Source: Pseudomonadales bacterium
GTDB taxonomy: Bacteria; Pseudomonadota; Gammaproteobacteria; Pseudomonadales; Azotimanducaceae
DNA length: 64,000 bases
Reading direction: 5' to 3'
NCBI GenBank assembly: GCA_019634925.1
Contig: JAHCAL010000002.1
Span: 558,001-622,000, forward strand
In this document: positions 57,962 through 64,000 of the stretch, piece after piece
How positions within the stretch are numbered: the first letter of the stretch is position 1
Layout: every line of letters starts with the position of its first letter
Made by a program: the position numbers and the translations under genes
Notes under the pieces: generated by a model
Database searches by the model: none
The model's input: the letters and a program-made list of their open reading frames with translations, nothing else
What the model was told of the DNA's origin: nothing

Positions 57962-59077
57962 ATCCGCCATGCCGCTGACCGCCCGGCCCAGGTCGGGGAT
58001 TTCGCGACGCGGCAGCTCACCCTGGCCCCGCGCATCGGCAGCAGCGGCATCGAGGGCTGCGGTGTTCGCCCGGTGCTGGTTCCAGGCGTCGTCCCAAACA
58101 TTCGTCAGCTGCGCCTGCACCAACCGCGCCTGGGCGCGCGCCGCACCGTCGCCCCCAAGTGCTACCTCGAGCAGGGCCGTATCGGCCGAGGTGAGTTCGA
58201 GCGCCGCCGGCCCTTCGGGCGCGCGGTGCACACGATTGGCGATCATCCCGGCAATATCCATGCGGTCGCCACGCAACCGCGCCGCGAACAGGTCCACCTG
58301 GCGCAGGCTCGCCGGCTCCGGGGCGCAGACCAGCAGAAAACACGTGGCGGGGTCGCGCATCAGCGCCTGCACCTGGTGCGAGCGTTCCCGAAAGCCGTCG
58401 AAGAGGCCCGAGAATGCCAGCAGGAATTCGGAAAGGTCCGCGAACATCTGCACGCCGGTCAGCCGCTCGAAGAACTTGAGCGCCGCGTTCGAGGACTGCT
58501 GGAACAGGCGGAACTGCGCCCGCGCGGCGATGCCGTAGGGACGCAGCAGCATGCTGGTCATGGAGCCGTCCAGCAGACTCACGATCCGCGCGGGCGCGTC
58601 GAGAAAGTCGAGCGCATGCTGCGATGGCGGCGTATCGACGATCAGCAGCTGGTAGCCGCCCTCGGCGACCGCCTCGAGCACCCGCTCCATCGCGACCAGC
58701 TCCCGCGAACCGCCGAGCGCGGTGGAGATCTGCTGGTAGTACCGGTTGGCGAAGATCGCCTCGCGCACCCGCGCGTCGGGCGCGAGCTGGTCCACCAGCC
58801 GGTCGAACGCCCGCTTGCTGTCGAGCATCATCGCGGACAGGCGTCCCGGCGCGTCGAGCGCCACGTTCTGTGGCAGGTGGCCGAGCGCGTCGAGGCCCAT
58901 CGCCTGCGCGAGCCGGCGCGCCGGGTCGATGGTCATGACCAGTGCATTCACGCCTTCCTGCGCCGCGAGCACGCCGAGCGCCGCGGCGCTGGTGGTCTTG
59001 CCGACACCACCGCTCCCGCAGCAGACGATGATGCGGCGACTCTTGACCAGGCGCACGAGATCGAGCGGACCGTTCAT
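57917..59077 (-). CDS. ArsA/Get3-family ATPase, second copy
   Basis: This P-loop ATPase of the ArsA/Get3/MinD class has 386 residues. The deviant Walker A is GSGGVGKTTSAAALG, the A-loop has TIDPARRLAQAMG, and LLIVDTPPSQHALDFLDAPARI is the switch II/TPPS motif. No arsenite or tail-anchor cysteine set is evident and no arsR or arsB is nearby. Paired ArsA-like genes of this kind (compare Rv3679/Rv3680) are thought to form a heterodimer. The ATG at 59077 lies 25 bases after the first copy, within a duplicated 24-base segment. A longer open frame upstream overlaps the first gene and is not credible. Confidence 0.88.
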   Translation of the reverse strand: MNGPLDLVRLVKSRRIIVCCGSGGVGKTTSAAALGVLAAQEGVNALVMTIDPARRLAQAMGLDALGHLPQNVALDAPGRLSAMMLDSKRAFDRLVDQLAPDARVREAIFANRYYQQISTALGGSRELVAMERVLEAVAEGGYQLLIVDTPPSQHALDFLDAPARIVSLLDGSMTSMLLRPYGIAARAQFRLFQQSSNAALKFFERLTGVQMFADLSEFLLAFSGLFDGFRERSHQVQALMRDPATCFLLVCAPEPASLRQVDLFAARLRGDRMDIAGMIANRVHRAPEGPAALELTSADTALLEVALGGDGAARAQARLVQAQLTNVWDDAWNQHRANTAALDAAAADARGQGELPRREIPDLGRAVSGMADLLALAGLLRRPYPG

Positions 59078-59114
59078 GGTGCGCCGCTCACGAGCGGACC
59101 GTTCACGGCGCGCC
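59062..59114. repeat. Near-tandem 24-bp duplication across the ArsA gene junction
   Basis: Segments 59062-59085 and 59091-59114 match at 22 of 24 positions and are offset by 29 bases. One copy holds the ATG of the second ATPase; the other holds the end of the first ATPase and a corresponding GTG. The 29-base period is out of frame, so a second start codon was created in a different phase. Confidence 0.8.
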
Positions 59115-60029
59115 ACCCAGGAGCGGCGCAAGGGCCGCGTCCACCCGCGCGAGCAGGCGCGCGGCATCGAAGACCGGCTCGACCACCCGTGGGATCTCGA
59201 GCATGGGAAGGCCTGCCTGTTCGAGCGGCTGCAGGGCTTCCGCCTGCGCCTGCGCCAGACCGAATTCGTGTGCGGCGACGAGAAGCGCCGCGCGCAGCGC
59301 AGGTGATGCTTGCGGACGCGCGCCGAGGTCGTGCACCCGTTCCCACGTGCCGGCATCCAGTCCGAACCGGACACGACGGTTCACGAGGACCGGTCCGACG
59401 CTCATGCGGAAACCCTCACGGCACAGCGCAACCAGTTCCAGTGCCTCCTGCACCGGCAGTTCCTCCGCGAGCGTGGCGATCAGCACGTGTGTACGTTCGA
59501 CATCGAGCAGCAGGTCGCGGATGCGCCCCGCGACATGATGGAGCGGCCCGACCTGCACCGCGCGCTGGACCGCGACGGGAACGTCGAGCAGCGTGCGCAG
59601 GTGACCGGTCGCCGGCGCATCGAACACTACCCGGTCGAAGTCGCGCTCGACCGCCAGGTTGTACAGCCGGCCGAGGCACATGAGTTCGTCGAAACCCGGC
59701 GCCGCGGCCGCGAAGTCGCGGAACACCCTGGACCGTACGAAGCCCTGGTACAGGCCGCCGAAGGGCATCCGGGTGCGCGCATAGTCCACGAGCGATTCGT
59801 ACGGGTCGGTGCGTGCGACCCACAGCCGTTCCGCCACCGCGACCGGGCGATACTCGAGCGGCACGTCGAGAAACGGGTGGCGGACATCGCGGGTGTCGAG
59901 CGTCACCAGCACCGTGCGCAGGCCCGCTGCCGCGGAAAGGCGCGCGATACTGGTGGCGAGCAGGGACTTGCCCACGCCGCCTTTGCCGGTGACCACGATC
60001 AGGGAATGTGTGGGTCGCAGCGGACGCAT
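59103..60029 (-). CDS. ArsA/Get3-family ATPase, first copy
   Basis: This 308-residue ATPase has the deviant Walker A TGKGGVGKSLLATSIA and the motif VVFDAPATGHLRTLLDVP in place of the usual D-T-A-P-T-G-H switch II, which is close to ArsA. It is shorter than its partner. The two genes have only a 25-base gap and surely form one transcript; divergent genes beyond 60029 share a 109-base gap. The client molecule is not known. Arsenite transport is unlikely without an ArsB-type membrane partner. Confidence 0.88.
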   Translation of the reverse strand: MRPLRPTHSLIVVTGKGGVGKSLLATSIARLSAAAGLRTVLVTLDTRDVRHPFLDVPLEYRPVAVAERLWVARTDPYESLVDYARTRMPFGGLYQGFVRSRVFRDFAAAAPGFDELMCLGRLYNLAVERDFDRVVFDAPATGHLRTLLDVPVAVQRAVQVGPLHHVAGRIRDLLLDVERTHVLIATLAEELPVQEALELVALCREGFRMSVGPVLVNRRVRFGLDAGTWERVHDLGARPQASPALRAALLVAAHEFGLAQAQAEALQPLEQAGLPMLEIPRVVEPVFDAARLLARVDAALAPLLGGAP

Positions 60030-60138
60030 GCCGCGAACGGTACCGCAACCGGTCCGCTGCCGTCACGGGACCGCGCCAGCACGTGCCCACCCCGCACCGA
60101 TGGGGCAGAATGGCCGTTACCTAGGGAGGATCCAGGGC

Positions 60139-60912
60139 ATGAGCGCACACCTCGTGGTGGCCCGCAACTACGTCGCCGAGTCGGAGAACCGCATCCACAG
60201 CGACGAGATCGCGCAACGGTACGGTTTTCAGGGTGCGCTGGTCGCCGGCGTCGCCGTTTACGGCCACCTCACCTGGCCGCTCGTGCACCGCTTCGGCACC
60301 GACTGGCTCGCCCGCTCGGTCGCGAAAGTCCGTTTCCTGAAGCCGGCCTACGACGGCGAGACGCTGTCGATCGGCATCGAGGACACCGCGGACGGCCAGC
60401 GGACGACCTGCCGGAACGCAGCCGGGGCGCTGCTTGCCGAACTCGACTCCACCTGGCCGGCCGCCCTGCCGGCACCGATGGACCCGGCGTGCCTGGCCGG
60501 GCCGCCGAAACCGGCCGGACGGCCCGAGATGACCTGGGATAGCATCGAGACCGCGCGGCCGTTCACACCCTGGCATTGGCAGATCACCGAGGATCTCAAC
60601 CGGACCTTCGCCGAGCAGGTCGCCGACGATCAGCCGGTGTATCACGAGGCCGCCCATCCACACTGGCTGCTCGCGATCGCAAACCGCGCCCTGACACGCG
60701 AATACGTGATGCCCGCCTGGATCCACGTGGGTTCCGAGATCCGTCACCGGCGCCTCCTGAGGGTGAACGAGACCGTCGAGGTACGCGCCGTGCCGCTCGA
60801 GAAGTGGGCACACAAGGGTCACCAGTTCGTGCGCGTCTACGTGGCGTACTTCCGCGACGACGAACTCACCACCGAGATCTTCCACACGGCCATATTCCGG
60901 GTCGCGCAGTGA
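60139..60912 (+). CDS. MaoC-like (double hot-dog) protein
   Basis: The 257-residue product has two hot-dog-like halves. The first has AQRYGFQGALVAGVAVYGHLTWPLV and KVRFLKPAYDGETL, the typical hydratase-2/MaoC pattern, although the usual D-x4-H-x5 motif is altered (YGF...VAGV). The second half includes WIHVGSEIRHRRLLRVNETVEVR. It could be an enoyl-CoA hydratase, a thioester-binding protein or a regulator. The ATG follows AGGGAGGA. Its stop overlaps the ATG of a formyltransferase (TGATG), and coupling of these two families is unusual. Confidence 0.75.
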   Translation: MSAHLVVARNYVAESENRIHSDEIAQRYGFQGALVAGVAVYGHLTWPLVHRFGTDWLARSVAKVRFLKPAYDGETLSIGIEDTADGQRTTCRNAAGALLAELDSTWPAALPAPMDPACLAGPPKPAGRPEMTWDSIETARPFTPWHWQITEDLNRTFAEQVADDQPVYHEAAHPHWLLAIANRALTREYVMPAWIHVGSEIRHRRLLRVNETVEVRAVPLEKWAHKGHQFVRVYVAYFRDDELTTEIFHTAIFRVAQ

Positions 60913-61505
60913 TGCGCATCGCGGCTCTCGCGTCGCACGGCGGCAGCGTGCTGCAGGCCGTACTGGACGCCTGCCGGACACGCGAACTGGACGGGACCGT
61001 CGTGCTCGTCATCAGCAACAACAGCAGGGCCGGCGCCCTCGCGCGCGCGGTGGAACACGGCATTCCCGCCCTGCACCTCAGCAGCGCGACACATCCCGAG
61101 CCCGCGGCACTGGACGCCGCCATGGTCGAAGCGCTGGAGCAGGCCGGCGCCGATTGGGTACTGCTCGCCGGCTACATGAAGAAACTCGGTCCGCGCGTGC
61201 TCGCACGATTCCGCAACCGGATCCTGAACACACACCCGGCGCTCCTCCCGAAGTACGGCGGCCACGGGTTCTACGGTCGCCGGGTCCACGAGGCCGTGCT
61301 GGCCGCCGGCGAACACGAGACCGGCGCCACGGTGCACCTGGTCGACACCGAGTACGATTCCGGACCGATCCTCGCCCAGGTTCGCGTGCCGATCCGGCCG
61401 GGCGACGCCGTGCACGACGTCGAGGAACGCGTGAAGGCCGCGGAACGCAAGCTCATCGTCGCCACGCTGCGCGAGCTCGCGCCGCGCAACGTGGCGTCGG
61501 CCTGA
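60912..61505 (+). CDS. PurN-like formyltransferase
   Basis: This protein of 197 residues has the formyltransferase fold. Catalytic residues appear in ILNTHPALLPKYGGHGFYG (Asn and His) and VDTEYDSGPI (Asp), the same layout as in GAR transformylase. The N-terminal phosphate-binding loop reads ASHGGSVLQAV instead of the canonical ASGxGSNLQA, so the substrate may not be glycinamide ribotide. purN is usually beside purM, which is absent here. Translational coupling with a MaoC-like gene supports a special role. Ordinary purine synthesis remains the alternative. Confidence 0.8.
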   Translation: MRIAALASHGGSVLQAVLDACRTRELDGTVVLVISNNSRAGALARAVEHGIPALHLSSATHPEPAALDAAMVEALEQAGADWVLLAGYMKKLGPRVLARFRNRILNTHPALLPKYGGHGFYGRRVHEAVLAAGEHETGATVHLVDTEYDSGPILAQVRVPIRPGDAVHDVEERVKAAERKLIVATLRELAPRNVASA

Positions 61506-61515
61506 TCGCCTGCAT

Positions 61516-62334
61516 TCAGTTCTTGCGCGGGTCGACCAGGTCCCAGACCGAGACGAACCCGTCATCGACACCGAGCACCGCCTGCATCGGACTGCGCTTC
61601 TCGATGTGGCCGATCAGGTTACGGTAGGTTCCGAACCCGGCGAGTTCCTGCAGGCGTGGGGTGAACCCACGCACACGCTCGAGCGGAATGCCGAGTTGCT
61701 GGTTCTCCTGCTGCCGGATGAAGCCCGCGCAGTTGTTCATGGCGATCCCCACCCGCCGCGACGCGCTCGAGTTGGCGCCGCCGCCATGCCAGAGACTGCC
61801 GTTCCAGACGAGCACGCTGCCCTTCGGCATCTCTGCCGGTACGGAGTCGTAGCTGCGGCCGAATTCGGGCTTGTCGGGAAACCGATGACTGCCCGGCACG
61901 ACACGCGTCGCACCGTTCTCCTCGGTGAAGTCGGTCAGCGCCCACATCGAATTGCACACGAGCGCCGGATGCGGCCGCGGCAGGTTGATCAGGGTGTCGT
62001 CGGCGTGAATCGGCTGCGCATCTTCGCCGGGATCGATGGAAATCGATGACAGCGAAGAGATGAGGCAGCCCCGGTCCAGCACTCGCTCGACGATCGGCAG
62101 GACGGTCGGATGCACCGGTACACGCTCGAACACGCGGTCATGCGCGAGCAGGTTGTAGATCCGGATGGTGTGGTCGCCTTCGAACAGGTTGGCACCCGGA
62201 CGGATCGCGAGTTCCGTCTCCAGGCGCAGCAGCGCCGCCCCGAGCGCATCGACCAACTCGGGTTCGATGACCTGCTCGAGGATCGTGTAGCCCCGCGTCT
62301 CGATCTCCGCGAGATGTCGTTCCAGCACGTCCAC
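61516..62334 (-). CDS. Phytanoyl-CoA dioxygenase family protein (second)
   Basis: This 272-residue Fe(II)/2-oxoglutarate oxygenase has His110 and Asp112 (IHADDTLIN) and His183 (LWHGGGANSS) as the metal triad, with the oxoglutarate-binding arginine shortly after (ASRRVGIAM). It is related to the PhyH gene at 35 kb only in fold. It is monocistronic, convergent with the formyltransferase gene and about 50 bases downstream of the metallophosphoesterase gene on the same strand. The substrate is unknown. Confidence 0.88.
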   Translation of the reverse strand: MDVLERHLAEIETRGYTILEQVIEPELVDALGAALLRLETELAIRPGANLFEGDHTIRIYNLLAHDRVFERVPVHPTVLPIVERVLDRGCLISSLSSISIDPGEDAQPIHADDTLINLPRPHPALVCNSMWALTDFTEENGATRVVPGSHRFPDKPEFGRSYDSVPAEMPKGSVLVWNGSLWHGGGANSSASRRVGIAMNNCAGFIRQQENQQLGIPLERVRGFTPRLQELAGFGTYRNLIGHIEKRSPMQAVLGVDDGFVSVWDLVDPRKN

Positions 62335-62382
62335 GTCCCTCCATGACCCCGGGTCATGCCCCCCCGGCGGGGTTCTAGAGCA

Positions 62383-63096
62383 TCAGCCGTACAGCGTGAG
62401 GGGCTGCCAGGAACCGTCGAACGCGCGCGTATCGCGCCAGATCCGCCGCCCGGTGGACGGCGTCAGCGAGTGCTCCACCAGCCTGCACGGCCTGCCATTC
62501 GGGTCGAACCCGAAAGCACTCACACAGTCCCCGACAAAGTCCATGATCGAGAATCCCGCGTGTTCGCCTTTCAGGGTGCCGGCATTGAGCAGCAGCATCC
62601 CGGGAAAGTCGATCAGGACCCGGTAGTGCAGATGGCCGTTCACCAGGAATCGATGGCGGCCGGCCTCCAGCAGCCCGTCAAGCGCCGGACTGCGCTCTAC
62701 CCGGGAACGCGCCGTGCCCGGCCAGACCTTGCCCAGGTCGTTGTCTCCTATGCCGTGGCAGAGCAGCAGCTTCCCGGCGACCGTATCGAGTTCGACTGTG
62801 CGCGGCAGAGCAGCCAGGTACTCGATGGTGCGCGGCGCAAGCGCGCTCAGCTGATGTGCCTGGGGAACGTGGCGCACCCTGTCCTCGAGCAGCCAGCGAT
62901 CGTGGTTGCCGGCTACGGTGGTGACATTGGCGTCGACCAGCAGATCGCAACTCGCATCGACACAGCCACCACCATCGGCAACGTCTCCGGTGCAGATGAC
63001 CCCATCGACGTCGATGCCGGCAAGCCACTCGAGTACACGCGCACAGCGCACGTCTTCGGCATGAAGATCACCAAGAACCGCCAGGCGCCTGATCAC
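62383..63096 (-). CDS. Calcineurin-like metallophosphoesterase
   Basis: This 237-residue enzyme has the five dimetal motifs in order: GDLHAED, TGDVADGGG, AGNHDRW, LCHGIGDND and NGHLHYR. The fold matches YfcE/MJ0936-type phosphodiesterases. No signal peptide is present. The GTG at 63096 is the first reasonable start (VIRRLAVLGDLH). It probably cleaves a small phosphodiester or nucleotide. Upstream lies a 340-base non-coding stretch with a terminator-like hairpin. Confidence 0.9.
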   Translation of the reverse strand: MIRRLAVLGDLHAEDVRCARVLEWLAGIDVDGVICTGDVADGGGCVDASCDLLVDANVTTVAGNHDRWLLEDRVRHVPQAHQLSALAPRTIEYLAALPRTVELDTVAGKLLLCHGIGDNDLGKVWPGTARSRVERSPALDGLLEAGRHRFLVNGHLHYRVLIDFPGMLLLNAGTLKGEHAGFSIMDFVGDCVSAFGFDPNGRPCRLVEHSLTPSTGRRIWRDTRAFDGSWQPLTLYG

Positions 63097-63436
63097 CGCG
63101 AGACCCGCACGATCGGGAGAGCACGAGGGTGCACGCGGACGGGGAACAGGGAAGGAAGGAAAAGGTGCCCAGCCCGAGGGGAGAGGAAAGGCTGGGCACC
63201 TTCAGATCCCGCGAGGGGATCAACGCCGGCTTGGTCACTAGGGGAGAGAGTCGCCACCGGTCGTCGACTAATACAATGCAGCCACCGTGCCAACTCTTGC
63301 TCCGAAAATAAAGCGCATCAAATACAGCAGGTTAGAAAATTCACGCGGGGGCCGACCGCCGACGATCCGGCGCTGCGCCGGCACACACGCGACCCGATGG
63401 TGCAGCGCTGCGCCAGCGTGGTGCACACGCGGCGCC
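63097..63436. other. 340-bp non-coding region
   Basis: No credible coding frame lies between the metallophosphoesterase start and the stop of the last LLM gene. It holds a perfect 13-bp hairpin (63162-63202), an unusually purine-rich stretch on the plus strand around 63140-63190 and an AT-rich patch at about 63268-63342 that would suit a promoter on either strand. No RNA family is recognised. Confidence 0.6.
63162..63202 (-). terminator. Hairpin with T-rich tail downstream of the LLM gene
   Basis: Perfect 13-base arms (AAGGTGCCCAGCC and its complement) enclose a 15-base purine-rich loop. On the minus strand the stem is followed by TTTTCCTTCC-type sequence, so it could end transcription of the LLM gene. 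The loop is long for a classic terminator. Confidence 0.55.
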
Positions 63437-64000
63437 TCAGACCCCGGACAAACCGAACACCCGCGCCCAATCCTCCACTGCGTCAAGGTGGCCTTCGACC
63501 AGTTGTACCGTCAACTGCCTGTACCCCACAGCTTCCAGGCGCGCTACCCGCTCCCGCAGCACGTCCTCCGTCCCGGTGAAGGTCATCGCCTCGATCAGTT
63601 CGGGCGTCACCAGAAACCGCTCCTCCGGGCGGACGAACATGAGATGCCCGCGGTGGTTGTAGAGATGCCGGCGGTCGGCCGGATACCCCAGGTAAACTTC
63701 GCGGTAGCGTTCGAGCAGGTCGCTCATCTTGCTGCCTACGACCCGCTCCAACGAGCCCGGTTCGCTGGTCTCGACGAGGTTGTGGAAAAACACCGTTATC
63801 CAGGGACCCGCCTGGGCAAGCGCGCGTTCGGACGCGAACGACTCGCCCGGCTCGAGCACGGCACCGAGCACGAACACCGTCGAATACAGGGAATCGACCG
63901 GCCGCCCACTCGCCTGCCACGCCGCGCGCATGTCATCGAGGGTCCGCGCCGCCACCCGCTCGTCGGCCGTGAAGTTGATCCAACCGGCGCCGAGCTGCGC
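63437..64000 (-). CDS. LLM-class flavin-dependent oxidoreductase (5' end beyond window)
   Basis: This C-terminal part of a luciferase-like monooxygenase shows GAGWINFTADE, then ERFLVTPELIEAMTFTGTEDVLRERVARLEAVGYRQLTVQLV, which is the end of the barrel in this superfamily. The frame stays open to base 64000; a GTG at 63955 lies within the conserved part and is not the true start. It is distinct from the LLM gene at 26 kb. The substrate is unknown. Confidence 0.8.
   Translation of the reverse strand, partial: AQLGAGWINFTADERVAARTLDDMRAAWQASGRPVDSLYSTVFVLGAVLEPGESFASERALAQAGPWITVFFHNLVETSEPGSLERVVGSKMSDLLERYREVYLGYPADRRHLYNHRGHLMFVRPEERFLVTPELIEAMTFTGTEDVLRERVARLEAVGYRQLTVQLVEGHLDAVEDWARVFGLSGV

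Noticed and set aside
57917-60029. Arsenic-resistance operon
   Set aside because: Only ArsA-like ATPases are present; no arsR, arsB, arsC or arsD gene is visible around them.

Overview
The window looks like a chromosomal segment of a high-GC gammaproteobacterium. The strongest evidence is the minus-strand block miaB - ybeZ(phoH) - ybeY - corC - lnt - leuS - lptE - holA, with a DUF1820 gene divergent from miaB; this order is characteristic of Gammaproteobacteria. A PpsR/CrtJ-type regulator, which normally controls photosynthesis genes, sits inside that block between miaB and ybeZ. It hints at an aerobic anoxygenic phototroph or a descendant of one, but no photosynthesis gene is visible here. 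No rRNA, CRISPR array, transposase or integrase was found; one tRNA-Gly(CCC) is present.

Layout. 1-12.2 kb: the end of an efflux adaptor gene, then the conserved housekeeping block on the minus strand. 12.2-21 kb: lipid and redox catabolism (DUF1820, acyl-CoA synthetase with a proposed CTG start, alpha-hydroxy-acid oxidase, sphingosine-1-phosphate-lyase-like enzyme, ferredoxin reductase) and a large TonB receptor whose start region contains a T8 tract. 21-28.4 kb: small secreted or membrane proteins (split-barrel-like, DUF1566, DUF6644, DUF6152), a bacterial cereblon-like CULT protein, a coupled PTPS-SDR pterin-type pair, a 94-bp perfect palindrome, then D-2-hydroxyacid dehydrogenase and folK - unknown exported protein - LLM oxidoreductase. 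28.5-36.8 kb: zinc alcohol dehydrogenase, MFS-DegQ pair, an orphan Hcp-like gene coupled to a Tat-signal protein, and pabBC - PhyH dioxygenase - dienelactone hydrolase. 36.8-47.6 kb: tRNA-Gly, CYP153-type P450, kinase-like protein, two alpha/beta hydrolases, a form II CO-dehydrogenase-like (CoxSLMG) cluster coupled to a PLP dehydratase, and a MarR regulator. 47.6-55.3 kb: sulfatase, the transhydrogenase operon pntAA-pntAB-pntB and a TakP-like TRAP transporter. 55.4-58 kb: a visibly AT-richer restriction-modification island (C5 methylase, probable endonuclease, Vsr). 57.9-64 kb: paired ArsA-type ATPases, a coupled MaoC-like/PurN-like pair, a second PhyH dioxygenase, a metallophosphoesterase and the end of a second LLM oxidoreductase.

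Taken together, the accessory genes describe a heterotroph that oxidises lipids, hydroxy acids, alkanes or terpenoids and sulfated compounds. The acyl-CoA synthetase, P450, PhyH, MaoC, DLH, LLM and dehydrogenase genes would feed carbon in, while the Cox-like hydroxylase, ferredoxin reductase and transhydrogenase would handle electrons. Many neighbouring genes overlap by 1-14 bases (ATGA, GTGA, TTGA, TGATG), so translational coupling is common. Start codons were reassigned wherever homology or a Shine-Dalgarno site argued against the longest open frame; several are GTG, TTG or CTG. All function calls come from reading the sequence without database searches.
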